Source: Tunturiibacter gelidiferens
GTDB taxonomy: Bacteria > Acidobacteriota > Terriglobia > Terriglobales > Acidobacteriaceae
Direction of reading: 5' to 3'
Assembly (NCBI RefSeq): GCF_014201335.1
Contig: NZ_JACHEB010000009.1
Span: 1-64,000, forward strand
Length of the DNA: 64,000 nt
The notes beneath the pieces were generated by a model. It was not told where the DNA came from. It saw only the letters and a list, made by a program, of their open reading frames with translations, and made no database searches. Shown here one piece after another: positions 19,887 through 28,983 of this stretch. The position numbers and the translations under genes were made by a program. How positions within the stretch are numbered: position 1 is the stretch's first letter; each line of letters begins with the position of its first letter.

Positions 19887-21198
19887 GCGTACTTAGCACT
19901 TCCGTTACAAAACAGACCGGAGACATGGTTTACAGCGAAGCGCGACGGCGACTTTACCTACGCATTGGGCAACGCACGACGATGTTGTATGCCCTGGAAA
20001 GAGAGTCGAATCAGGGATCAACGTTTGCAGTTCTTATCGAGTTATCAGAAGGAAGAGATGTCAGTAGCGGACCTGTGTCGCGCGTATGGAATCTCGCGTC
20101 CAACAGCCTACCGCTGGATCAACCGTTACAACGAGACGGGACCAGAAGGACTCGTGGACCGCAGCCGCCGCCCGCATACCTGTTCGCACGCGACGCTTGA
20201 GCCGATGGAGAACGCTATTCTCGTGCTTCGTGCCAAGCATCCCTCTTGGGGCGCACGCAAACTGAAGGCAAGGCTGGAAATGCTACAGCCGGACCTCGTG
20301 TGGCCCGCGGCTAGCACATTCGGCAACATCTTGAGCCGCGCGGGTTTGACCAGTCCGCAGAGAAAGAGGAAGCGCACCACGCCATGCTCGGAACCGTTCT
20401 CTCTGGTCACTGGCCCGAATCAGTTGTGGTGCATGGATTTCAAGGGCTACTTCGCCACAGGCGACGGAAAGCGATGTGACCCGTTCACCATCACGGACGC
20501 GCATAGCCGTTTTTTGATTCGTTGCCAGATCGTCTCGCGTATAGACCTGAGCCAGGTCCGAGCAATCTGCGAGACGGCGATGCGGGAGTACGGCGTGCCG
20601 GCACGGATCAGAACAGACAACGGCGCACCCTTTGCGGGCACAGGGTTAATGGGGCTATCGAAGCTCTCGCTAGGCTGGATGAAGCTCGGGATCGTGCATG
20701 GGCGCATTCAAGCAGGTCGGCCACAACAAAATGGTCGCCATGAGCGGATGCATCGCACGCTGAAGGAGGACACGACAAAACCGCCTGCGGCATCGCTTCG
20801 TGCACAGCAGAGCCGCTTCGATAACTTTCGCTACGTCTTCAATAACGAGCGCCCGCATGAGGGTTTGAACAACCGGGTTCCAGCAAGTGTTTACATTCCC
20901 AGCTCCGTTAGAATGCCCCGCAAGCTGCCGGAGTACAAGTACCCGAAGGGTGTTCTTCTCCGAAGGGTGAACAACAGCGGCGACATCAGCTGGCACCAAA
21001 CTCGGATATTCATTAGCGAAGTATTTCGCTTTGAAGAGCTGGCTTTTGAGTTGGTCACACCAGATTTCTACAAAGTCTTCTTTCGAGACATGGAGATCGG
21101 AGAACTGAATGCGGAAGAACTTCGTTTTAGAGCCGCGCGGCGAGTGGTTTGAGCTTGCCGATGAGCGCATTGGCCTGAATGCAACAATTGAATTCAGG
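19887..21198 (+). mobile_element. IS481-family insertion sequence (ends not resolved)
   Basis: The element is defined by its transposase and by the sharp truncation of the propeller gene at 19886. Matching terminal inverted repeats and a target duplication were not found by eye, so both ends are approximate. A 7-bp stem-loop at 21174-21198 lies just after the transposase. The missing 3' part of the host gene implies a deletion after insertion. Confidence 0.65.
19989..21152 (+). CDS. IS481-family transposase (DDE integrase core)
   Basis: I chose the ATG at 19989 because MPWKESRIRDQRLQFL is the usual N-terminus of this family; the frame is open back to 19965. Helix-turn-helix: MSVADLCRAYGISRPTAYRWINRY. 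An integrase core follows with the catalytic triad: Asp in WCMDFKG, Asp in IRTDNGAPF, and Glu in GRPQQNGRHERMHRTLK. The C-terminal region NNERPHEGLNNRVPASVY is typical. Length is complete (387 residues) and no stop or frameshift is seen, so it may still be active. Confidence 0.95.
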   Translation: MPWKESRIRDQRLQFLSSYQKEEMSVADLCRAYGISRPTAYRWINRYNETGPEGLVDRSRRPHTCSHATLEPMENAILVLRAKHPSWGARKLKARLEMLQPDLVWPAASTFGNILSRAGLTSPQRKRKRTTPCSEPFSLVTGPNQLWCMDFKGYFATGDGKRCDPFTITDAHSRFLIRCQIVSRIDLSQVRAICETAMREYGVPARIRTDNGAPFAGTGLMGLSKLSLGWMKLGIVHGRIQAGRPQQNGRHERMHRTLKEDTTKPPAASLRAQQSRFDNFRYVFNNERPHEGLNNRVPASVYIPSSVRMPRKLPEYKYPKGVLLRRVNNSGDISWHQTRIFISEVFRFEELAFELVTPDFYKVFFRDMEIGELNAEELRFRAARRVV

Positions 21199-21800
21199 AT
21201 TACTAAACAGAAACAGGCATGCGGGAGTAGTCTCTCTGCACTTGCCAGCGTTCTGCGAGCATTGACTCACTCCAACTTGGAGGTAGCCCGGCACGGGTAG
21301 TCCATCACTGGATTATGTGGACGGCCTTGATACCTGGCAGCCCCGCGATGCCGGCATGTACGCGCAAATGGGTCAGGATCTGGACGAGCATGGCTATCTG
21401 AAATCTGCACGATGATGGCGCACTTTGCTCTTTTATCCGGAGCCGGAGGCAATGCTGTATCTCTCGCTCGGGCGAGTCGCGCAGTCTTACCAAATGCATT
21501 GGCCGATTATAGTGAAGGGCCCACCCAAGGGTTGAGAAAAATATCCATCGTCTAGAGGAAGACAACACAACGACTTATCCAGTACGTTCATCCGTGTAGT
21601 CCGCCAAGCAATTTCTTTCCCTTGAACATAGGTGACCCTGCCACTGGTATTTCCGCCACGGCTCTCTAACTTACGGAACTTTTCGCTATGCGATATGTTC
21701 TTGGCGCACAGTGAAACGACGATTCATGTAACGGGTTTCACGCGAAGCACCGGCGTCACTCTGTTTGTAGTTCCAGTCTGCTGGGAGGCTCGAGAGCAAC
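21199..21800. other. Intergenic region between the insertion element and TonB receptor
   Basis: About 600 bp. I see no complete gene. A minus-strand stretch near 21305-21420 reads somewhat protein-like (ILTHLRVHAGIAGLPGIKAV) but lacks a recognisable family, so it may be a remnant. The receptor promoter should lie in the last 200 bp. Confidence 0.4.
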
Positions 21801-24800
21801 ATGAAAATCGTTTGCAACGTACTGGCATTTGTAGTCCTTGCTTGTCTCAGTTTGTCTGCTCAGCAAATCACGGGAAACATTCGCGGAACGGTTTCAGATC
21901 CAAGCGGCGCTGTCATTCAGGGCTCCGCGGTCACAGCATGGCAGGTGGAAACGGGCCTTTCGCGCAGCACGACCACCGATCGCAACGGTAATTACGTTCT
22001 TCTGGAACTCCCGGTCGGACATTACCGCCTGCAGGTCGCAGCGAAAGGTTTCCAGCAATATGTGCAGGACGGCATCACGCTCAACGTGAACGAGACGGCA
22101 TCAGTCTCGCCACGTCTCGCGGTCGGATCGGAAAAGGCGCAGGTGCTGGTGAGCGCCGATGCCGACTTGATTGAGCCAACCGTCACCAGCATGGGTAAGG
22201 TAGTCCAACAGCGCGAATTGGAAGATCTACCGCTGAATGGTCGCAACTTTTCGCAACTTGGCCTGTTGCAGCCCGGAGTCGTTCCCTTGACGCCCGGGAT
22301 AGCCGAAGCTGGCGGATCGCTGCGCAACGGACAGGCATATGCGGTCAATGGCCAGCGGCCTGAATCGAACAACTTTCTCATCGACGGCGCGAACAACTTC
22401 AACGGGGTCGACGGCGGATTCGTCCTCAAGCCTCCGGTGGACGCGATCAGCGAGTTCCGCATCATTACGCATAGCGCGAATGCAGAGTTCGGAAATACGC
22501 TAGGATCGACGACAAACATCATCACGCGGTCGGGCACGAACCAAATCCACGGGGCGTTGTGGGAGTTCCTGCGCAACGACGCAGTCGACGCCAACAATTA
22601 CTTTTACTCGGGGCCGTCTAAGGAGCCGCTGAAACAAAACCAGTTTGGCGCGACGATCGGAGGGCCGATAAAAAAGGATAAAGCCTTCGTTTTCGGCTTT
22701 TATGAAGGCTTCCGCAATCGTCAAGGCGAAACAGGACTTACCCCAGTGCCGTCGCTGCAGCAGCGTACAGGTGACTTCTCCCAACTCTGCCCGGAGGGCT
22801 TCTCGCACGGCTTCTGCAATAACCCTGAGAACCAGCTTTTCAACGTCTTCGCCAATGCACCCTACCTGAATAACCAGGTGCCGCAAGACCAGTTCAACCC
22901 GATTTCAAAAAACCTGCTGCAGTTCTTCCCGCTTCCGAACAACGGCACCAATCTGTTCTCCACCACCCAAGTTTTAACCAACAATACCGATCAGTTCGGA
23001 ATCAAAGTTGATGACTACCTGACTCAAAAGGACATGCTGAACTTCAATTACATGTTCAACCAGCTCTCCCAGGTAGATCCGCTATCGCCGGGCGGCGCCA
23101 GCGTGCCGGGCTTCCCAATAGGCGAAAACCAGCGGGCGCAGATCTTTGTCGCACAAGAGACGCACACCTTTTCGCCGAACCTCATCGCTGTAGCGCGATT
23201 CTCGTTTCTCCGCAACAAGTTCCTTTACGGCGAGCACGAAGATCATCAGCCGCCCTCAGACTTCGGATTCCAATACGAACCGAGTCTCGCTATCGCCACT
23301 GGACCTCCATTCATCCAAGTGAATGGCTATTCCGCGATTGGTGATCCGATCACGGGCCCACGCAACACCTACGAAAACGTCTTTGATTACTCTGGATCGG
23401 TGAGCTGGGTGCGCGGCAAGCACACAATGAAATTCGGCGGAGGATATCAGCATCAGCAAATCAACGTGCTGCAAGGAATTGCGACCAACGGCTTCTTCGT
23501 ATTCGCACCGTTCCCGGTTACGGACGCGTTCGCCAGCTTCCTCACCGGGCAGGCGGTCGTCTTCCTGCAAGGCATCGGCGATTTCTCGCGCGGTATTCGC
23601 GGCAACAATGCGAACCTGTACGTGCAGGATACGTACAAGGTCGCGCCGCGAGTAACGATCAATGCCGGACTGCGTTACGAGTTGCCCGTCCCGTATACCG
23701 AAATTCATAACCGGGTATCGTTGTTTGAGCCGGGGAAGCAATCTCAGGTCATGCCGAATGCGCCGGTGGGACTGTTATACCCAGGCGATCCCGGTGTGCC
23801 CGCGGGCCTGATCCAAACCGATCTGAAGGCATTCGCGCCGCGGTTTGGAGTCGCGTGGGACCCGAACGGTAATGGCAAGTTGCTGATCACTTCGACATAC
23901 GGTATTTTCTATGAGCCTTATTACACCGGACAGGGCGGCCCTTTGCAGGCGCCGATCAGTGCACCTCCGTTCCTCGGAACACCACAGGTGAGCCTGCCGG
24001 ACTTTGCGGATCCATTCAACGGCCATCCTCCTGCCGTAGGAACGTTTTCCGCAGCACTCACGAACCTGACTCTATCGCCGACGTTGACACTCCCTTACGC
24101 GCAGGATTGGGACCTAAACCTGCAGCAGTCGTTCGGGTCCGATTTGCTGTTCGAGATCGGATATGTGGGCACAAAGGGAACGCGCCTGCCACGCTTTATA
24201 GAAGCGAACCCGGCGGTGTTCGTCCCCGGAACCGTAAACGGCCAGCCGATCTCGAATTCCAGCAATGCCGATCAACGGCGGCTCTATTCAGGCTGCACAC
24301 TCGCGGAGTCGCCGAGCAGTTGCAAGTTTTCATCGACCGGTGAGATCACGAGCATTGCCAATTCGTTGTACAACGCGTTGCAAGCGTCGATGCGCAAGCG
24401 GTTCAGCCATGGGCTGTCATTTCTCGTGTCGTACACGTGGTCGAAGACGATCGACGATGTGTCGTCGTTCAACATAACTGGATCGGCGGCGAAGCCAGTC
24501 GCGGGCGAAAATGATCTAGCTCAGGATCCGTTCAATCTCGCAGCAGAGCGTGGGCTCTCACTGTTCGACGTGCGCAACCGATTCGTTGGAAGCTATGTAT
24601 GGGCGCTTCCGTTCTGGAACCATCCGCAGAACTGGTACCAGTGGGGATTAGGCCGTTGGCAGTTGGATGGCATAGGAACATTGATGAGCGGCACGCCGTT
24701 CACTGTGTTCGACTCGAACGACGTCGCAGCGCAAGGTACCGCGCCGGAGATCACCGGATTTTCCGCGCAGCGACCCAATCTCGTCGGCAATCCCAATAAC

Positions 24801-25118
24801 GGGCCGCGCACGGTTAATTCATGGCTTAATTCCAGTGCTTTCCAGCGACTCGATCCCACAGCCAACGCGGGCCAGTTTGGCACAGAAGGTCGCAACGTGA
24901 ATGTCGGCCCGGCTTTTGCCGATTGGGATTTCGGTGCGCTTAAGAATTTCAAGGTGACAGAATCAACGCATATACAGTTCCGCGCGGAGCTGTTTAACAT
25001 CCTGAACCGCACGAACTTCCGGTTGCCCGACAGCGATATCAGTTCGCCGACCTTCAACTATATCCTTGCGGCGGGTACTCCGCGCCAAGTGCAGTTCGCG
25101 TTGAAGTTAATGTACTAG
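21801..25118 (+). CDS. TonB-dependent receptor, Oar-like, with carboxypeptidase-regulatory domain
   Basis: This 1105-residue outer-membrane protein starts with a signal peptide (VLAFVVLACLSLSAQQ). A carboxypeptidase-regulatory-like Ig domain follows (GNIRGTVSDPSGAVIQGSAV...NGNYVLLELPVGHYRL), then a plug (LEDLPLNGRNFSQLGLLQPGV, and SEFRIITHSANAEFGN, very common in acidobacterial receptors), then a large beta-barrel ending in the aromatic residue of LKLMY. By family it imports or binds large ligands, often glycans or peptides, using TonB energy; the substrate is unknown. Acidobacteria carry many paralogues of this type. No SusD-like partner is next to it. It is intact and lies just downstream of the insertion element. 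Confidence 0.93.
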   Translation: MKIVCNVLAFVVLACLSLSAQQITGNIRGTVSDPSGAVIQGSAVTAWQVETGLSRSTTTDRNGNYVLLELPVGHYRLQVAAKGFQQYVQDGITLNVNETASVSPRLAVGSEKAQVLVSADADLIEPTVTSMGKVVQQRELEDLPLNGRNFSQLGLLQPGVVPLTPGIAEAGGSLRNGQAYAVNGQRPESNNFLIDGANNFNGVDGGFVLKPPVDAISEFRIITHSANAEFGNTLGSTTNIITRSGTNQIHGALWEFLRNDAVDANNYFYSGPSKEPLKQNQFGATIGGPIKKDKAFVFGFYEGFRNRQGETGLTPVPSLQQRTGDFSQLCPEGFSHGFCNNPENQLFNVFANAPYLNNQVPQDQFNPISKNLLQFFPLPNNGTNLFSTTQVLTNNTDQFGIKVDDYLTQKDMLNFNYMFNQLSQVDPLSPGGASVPGFPIGENQRAQIFVAQETHTFSPNLIAVARFSFLRNKFLYGEHEDHQPPSDFGFQYEPSLAIATGPPFIQVNGYSAIGDPITGPRNTYENVFDYSGSVSWVRGKHTMKFGGGYQHQQINVLQGIATNGFFVFAPFPVTDAFASFLTGQAVVFLQGIGDFSRGIRGNNANLYVQDTYKVAPRVTINAGLRYELPVPYTEIHNRVSLFEPGKQSQVMPNAPVGLLYPGDPGVPAGLIQTDLKAFAPRFGVAWDPNGNGKLLITSTYGIFYEPYYTGQGGPLQAPISAPPFLGTPQVSLPDFADPFNGHPPAVGTFSAALTNLTLSPTLTLPYAQDWDLNLQQSFGSDLLFEIGYVGTKGTRLPRFIEANPAVFVPGTVNGQPISNSSNADQRRLYSGCTLAESPSSCKFSSTGEITSIANSLYNALQASMRKRFSHGLSFLVSYTWSKTIDDVSSFNITGSAAKPVAGENDLAQDPFNLAAERGLSLFDVRNRFVGSYVWALPFWNHPQNWYQWGLGRWQLDGIGTLMSGTPFTVFDSNDVAAQGTAPEITGFSAQRPNLVGNPNNGPRTVNSWLNSSAFQRLDPTANAGQFGTEGRNVNVGPAFADWDFGALKNFKVTESTHIQFRAELFNILNRTNFRLPDSDISSPTFNYILAAGTPRQVQFALKLMY

Positions 25119-25345
25119 CAGGGCCGAACGATTAGAGGTAGAGATGCCAGCAGAGAACAGGGCTGTGGTGGAAGAGATCGCAAAGGGCGTAGTGACCTGC
25201 TTCCCGCGCTATCCACCTACTCGAAACCAACGCTTAGGAAAGTGTCTATGCTGACATTGCCCGGCACGTCGGGCCCTCTCTCCATCTTTTGATCGATACC
25301 GTTCAGCAACCATCGGTCTTATACACTTTTCTCAAGAGGAGCCGA

Positions 25346-26335
25346 GTGAACAATCAAGCCAATCCAAGGCGACCAAAACGTGGCAGCTACAGACCCAAGC
25401 CGGAGACCCTGGCGCTGCTTAAGACTTCGGGCAACCCAATCAACGGCGTGGGCGAGTTCACGCCTCGCAGACCCTCCCCGTTCTTCTGGCATCCGCCGGA
25501 TCAGCACCCTTGGGGGGGATTGCAGATGGTAGCGCACGAAAACTCCCGTAAATGTCCTGGTTCAGCCGAGGCATTTCAGGCGGCCTACACCTATCCGGAG
25601 TTGGTTCCTGTCGCCGACACTCGCAACGAAGCTACAGCCGAGCAACTCACTGCAGAGCTAACCAGTTTTGCGCTTGCCCACGAGGCGGATGGCATAGGTG
25701 TCACAGCCATGGATCCTCTTTATGTCTTCGAAGGATATGCGATCAACGAGCCGTGGGTTGTCGTGCTCGCCCTCGCTCACAACTACGAGCGGCTCAAGGA
25801 AGTCCCTTCCGACGAGACAAATGGCGTGGGTGTCTGCGATGTTGGCGACCAGTACGCAAAAGGAACCCGCTCTTCATATGCGTTAGTGATCTGGATTCGC
25901 TCGCAGGGTTATAACGCCAAACCATATCCTGGCCCCTCTGCCAACGCTCTAGCGCTCATTCCTCCGGCAATCGCTGCGGGGCTCGGAGAACTGGGCAAGC
26001 ACGGATCGCTGATTAATCGACACTTCGGATCCGGTGTCCGTCTCGCCGGAATCACAACTGACATGCCACTCATCGCCACCGGTCCCGATCGCTTCGGAGC
26101 GGATGAATTCTGCGCTACGTGCCAGATCTGCACCGCCGCGTGTCCGCCCGTCGCGATTGGACCGCAAAAGCAAATGGTACGCGGAGTTGAGCGATGGTAT
26201 GTTGACTTCGATAAGTGCATTCCCTATTTCACGGAGGCGGCCTCCTGCGGAATCTGCATCGCGGAATGCCCATGGACGCGGCCGGATGTGCGCCCGAAGC
26301 TGCTTGCTACGATGACACGCCGATTGGATCAGTAA
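25346..26335 (+). CDS. RdhA-like protein with two 4Fe-4S clusters (reductive dehalogenase/QueG-related)
   Basis: The 330-residue protein ends in a ferredoxin-like domain with cysteines 256, 259, 262 and 266 (CxxCxxCxxxCP), then Cys291, 301, 304 and 308 (DFDKCIPYFTEAASCGICIAECPW). This spacing is closer to reductive dehalogenases than to epoxyqueuosine reductase, although both belong to the same cobalamin-dependent superfamily. The preceding region (about residues 60-250) would be the nitroreductase-like B12-binding part. No TAT signal is present, so it would be cytosolic, and no RdhB anchor follows. GTG at 25346 is preferred because GAGGAG lies just upstream; an open frame from TTG at 25289 has no such site. 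Whether it removes halogen is inference; the neighbouring genes make that worth testing. Confidence 0.7.
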   Translation: MNNQANPRRPKRGSYRPKPETLALLKTSGNPINGVGEFTPRRPSPFFWHPPDQHPWGGLQMVAHENSRKCPGSAEAFQAAYTYPELVPVADTRNEATAEQLTAELTSFALAHEADGIGVTAMDPLYVFEGYAINEPWVVVLALAHNYERLKEVPSDETNGVGVCDVGDQYAKGTRSSYALVIWIRSQGYNAKPYPGPSANALALIPPAIAAGLGELGKHGSLINRHFGSGVRLAGITTDMPLIATGPDRFGADEFCATCQICTAACPPVAIGPQKQMVRGVERWYVDFDKCIPYFTEAASCGICIAECPWTRPDVRPKLLATMTRRLDQ

Positions 26336-26394
26336 ATCTCAGTTTTGAGCAAGACGATAAATAAGGTCAGCTAGCCGGAGGATACGGCCGAACG

Positions 26395-27678
26395 ATGAAT
26401 GAGACAATCACTCCGCAAACAGTGAACGAGAGTTCTCGTCACTACATTGGCTGGAGCGTGGTGGCTGCCGCATTTACAGGGGTGATGGTGAGCTTCGCTC
26501 CCATCGTCCCGTACACCTTCAGCCTCTTCCTGAATCCGCTCCACGCTTCGTTCGGCTGGAAGCGTGAATCCATCGGTGGCACATTCGCTCTGGCGGCGAT
26601 CACCGTCGCTCTCGTTTCTCCCGGCATTGGACTTCTGCTTGATCGCTTCCCACCTCGACGCATCATCCTGCCGTCGATCCTGATCTTTGCGTTGGCGCTC
26701 GCCTCGCTCAGCAGAGTCGGACCAGACATCAGGCAGTTCTATTTCACATTTTTTGTGCTAGGACTGGTGGCAAACGGAACCGCGCAATTTGCGTATGCGC
26801 GCACTGTGCTCTCGTGGTTTCACAAGCACAGAGGATTCGCCCTTGCGATGGTTCTTACAGGCAGTGGAGTTGGCTCGATCATCATCCCACCAGTTACCCA
26901 GTGGATGATCGCGAATCATGGGTGGCGAAGCGCTTATGTGCTGCTGGGCGGCATCGCTCTGCTGGGCTTGCCTCTAACCGCATTACTGGTGCGCAACCGG
27001 CCCGATACGGGCGTAACGCATGAAGACCACTCAACTGCTGACGGCATGACTGTCGCCGCAGTACTTCGTACTGGATCCTTTTGGATATTGGCCTGCATCA
27101 TCATGCTCTCGGCGTTCAGCGAAAATGGGCTGGTGACGAATCTAGCAGCGATTCTCACAGAGCACAGGATCACAGCGCAGAGCGCTGCGCTTGCGCTATC
27201 TGTGCGCGGCGGCGCTGGCATCATTGGCCGCCTATGTATCGGATTTCTCATCGACCGCTTCTCGCCGCAGCGTATTCAAACATTTGTCCTTCTGCTTTCG
27301 GCAACGGGGGCTCTCATCCTTGCTTACGCGGGTACATCGGCCGTCGCGCTAGTAGGAGCCGCGATTTTAGGCGTGGGTCTGGGCAGCGAAGCCGACGTCG
27401 CGCCGTATCTGCTCGCGCACTACTTTGGCCGTCGGCATTTTTCGGTACTATACGGCTTGACTTGGACCGCATATGCCATCGGCGGCGCAACAGGTCCCAT
27501 GGCGATCGGGCGCTGGTACGATCGCGCAGGTTCCTATCAACCTCGCTTTATTGTGTATCTGGCCTGCGTGGCCTTTGCGGCCGTGATGATCAGCCTGTTC
27601 TTGCGGCGCGACAGGGAACAGACCTCACATGATAAGGGCGTCATGACTCCGGTAGTCCCGATCTCCCTTGAAGACTAA
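26395..27678 (+). CDS. MFS transporter, monocarboxylate/oxalate-formate antiporter-like
   Basis: This 427-residue integral membrane protein has about 12 hydrophobic helices and a pattern typical of the MCT/OFA branch of the major facilitator family: a first helix WSVVAAAFTGVMVSFAP, an FSLFLNPLHASFGWKRESIGG loop, DRFPPRRII in the loop between helices 2 and 3, and a DRFSPQRI counterpart in the second half. It probably moves an organic acid anion with protons or in exchange. A GGAGG-like ribosome-binding sequence lies about 13 nt before the ATG. The gene follows the RdhA-like gene by 59 bp and may be co-transcribed. A perfect stem-loop lies 20 bp after its stop. Confidence 0.88.
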   Translation: MNETITPQTVNESSRHYIGWSVVAAAFTGVMVSFAPIVPYTFSLFLNPLHASFGWKRESIGGTFALAAITVALVSPGIGLLLDRFPPRRIILPSILIFALALASLSRVGPDIRQFYFTFFVLGLVANGTAQFAYARTVLSWFHKHRGFALAMVLTGSGVGSIIIPPVTQWMIANHGWRSAYVLLGGIALLGLPLTALLVRNRPDTGVTHEDHSTADGMTVAAVLRTGSFWILACIIMLSAFSENGLVTNLAAILTEHRITAQSAALALSVRGGAGIIGRLCIGFLIDRFSPQRIQTFVLLLSATGALILAYAGTSAVALVGAAILGVGLGSEADVAPYLLAHYFGRRHFSVLYGLTWTAYAIGGATGPMAIGRWYDRAGSYQPRFIVYLACVAFAAVMISLFLRRDREQTSHDKGVMTPVVPISLED

Positions 27679-27698
27679 GTAGGTATCGACTGATTCTC

Positions 27699-27720
27699 CG
27701 GAGAAGCTTAGGCTTCTCCG
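27699..27720 (+). terminator. Perfect 9-bp stem-loop after MFS gene
   Basis: Arms 27699-27707 (CGGAGAAGC) and 27712-27720 (GCTTCTCCG) pair perfectly around a 4-nt loop. No U-tract follows, only AATTCC, so it may act as an attenuator or transcript-stabilising hairpin rather than a full terminator between the MFS and TSUP genes. Confidence 0.55.
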
Positions 27721-27758
27721 AATTCCTTATTCGCGAAAAACTCGGAGATTAGTCGCGC

Positions 27759-28829
27759 ATGTCGAGTGCTATACCCAAAGCCTCCGTGAAACACGGAGTC
27801 ATTTTGGACCAGAAAAGGCCGAAGAGAAGCGCACTCCGCTTCAACCTCACCATCGCGTTATTTGTGTGGGCGCTATGGTTGGTCTTCGGCGGCAGAGGCG
27901 CGATCTATCACCTGTTTGTGGATTGGAAGGTCGCGCTCACCATGGTCTTCGGCTCCCTGGTGGGAGGCGGCACCAGTGAAGGCGGAGGCGCGATCGCATT
28001 CCCAATCTTCACGAAACTGCTACACATTGCTCCGCGTGATGCCCGCAACTTTTCCGTCGCAATCCAAAGCGTAGGCATGGGAGCAGCCTCCCTAAGCATC
28101 CTGTACCTGCGCATTCCAATCGAGAGGCGCGCACTCCTCTTCGCTGGAATTCCGGGCGTTTTTGGAGTAGTTTTCGGTGCGTACTTCGTCGCGCCGTTCA
28201 TTCCACCAGTCTTCGTGCGGACGTCGTTTACTGTGCTGGTGAGCAGCATGGGTGTGGCCTTACTGCTCATTAATCGCGAAAAGACAGTGTTGCGCAATGA
28301 GCGGATTCCGATCTTCACGGCACGCGAGAGAAGCATCCTCATCACTGCCGGATTTCTCGGTGGAGTCGTTAGTGCTCTAGTTGGAACTGGTGAAAACTCC
28401 ATTGTCTTCATGGTTATGGTGCTTCTGTTCCGCATCAGCGAGAAGATCGTCACACCTACAACAGTCATTCTCATGACCATGGCGACCATTCCGGGCTTCC
28501 TGTTGCATGTCTTCGTACTGAAGGACTTCACGCCAATCGTAATGGGTTATTGGTTGGCGGCCGTTCCTGTTGTTGCTGTCGGAGCGCCGCTGGGTGCATG
28601 GATCTGTTCTCACATGAACAGGCACTCCATCGTGCTCCTACTGCTCTTCCTCATCGCCCTGGAGCTTTGCAGCACTCTGCTCCTCGTGCCGATGTCCCGG
28701 CCTGTGCTCTCGGCATCTCTCGCAACACTTGCTGTGTGCGGGGGTATCGATTGGGCGATGAGCCAAGCTAGACGATATCGCCCTGGAACCTTCCAATCCC
28801 CAGTCCATAAACGTGAAACCGGAGTGTAG
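27759..28829 (+). CDS. TSUP-family (TauE/SafE) membrane permease
   Basis: The 356-residue protein has eight or so transmembrane segments and the internal-repeat layout of the sulfite exporter TauE/SafE family, with GSLVGGGTSEGGGAIAFPIF near the start of the first half and GFLGGVVSALVGTGEN in the second. Members export or import sulfonates, sulfite, sulfoacetate or similar small anions. The exact substrate cannot be read from sequence. It lies between the MFS and flavoenzyme genes, all in the same direction. The N-terminal 30 residues are hydrophilic and basic and probably cytoplasmic. Start ATG at 27759 follows CGGAG. Confidence 0.85.
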   Translation: MSSAIPKASVKHGVILDQKRPKRSALRFNLTIALFVWALWLVFGGRGAIYHLFVDWKVALTMVFGSLVGGGTSEGGGAIAFPIFTKLLHIAPRDARNFSVAIQSVGMGAASLSILYLRIPIERRALLFAGIPGVFGVVFGAYFVAPFIPPVFVRTSFTVLVSSMGVALLLINREKTVLRNERIPIFTARERSILITAGFLGGVVSALVGTGENSIVFMVMVLLFRISEKIVTPTTVILMTMATIPGFLLHVFVLKDFTPIVMGYWLAAVPVVAVGAPLGAWICSHMNRHSIVLLLLFLIALELCSTLLLVPMSRPVLSASLATLAVCGGIDWAMSQARRYRPGTFQSPVHKRETGV

Positions 28830-28983
28830 ATCTCGTTCTTCGCCGCTCCAGCCAGAAATGCCTTTCAAAGTTTCCCGTCAGTCTCAACCTTTTGATGGAT
28901 ACGCCTCTCGGCCTCGCTATTGTAAGGTTGCCCGTGCGGTGGTCTGTGCCTTCCGCGCGCCGTATAAGTCGTTCAATTGCCTT

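Noticed and set aside
21305..21568. Minus-strand open frame with ILTHLRVHAGIAGLPGIKAV
   Set aside because: Looks partly protein-like but matches no family I know, and has no clear start signal; kept only as a note in the intergenic entry.
21640..21680. A CCACTGG-like stretch before the TonB receptor suggesting a cobalamin riboswitch
   Set aside because: Only one short motif matches; the rest of the conserved B12-box layout is not visible.
25144..25250. Short + strand open frame (MPAENRAVVEEIAKG) between the TonB receptor and the RdhA-like gene
   Set aside because: Under 40 codons, no ribosome-binding site, no known family.
25259..25274. GCCCG/CGGGC stem-loop as a terminator of the TonB receptor gene
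   Set aside because: Only 5 bp of stem and no U-tract; too weak to list.
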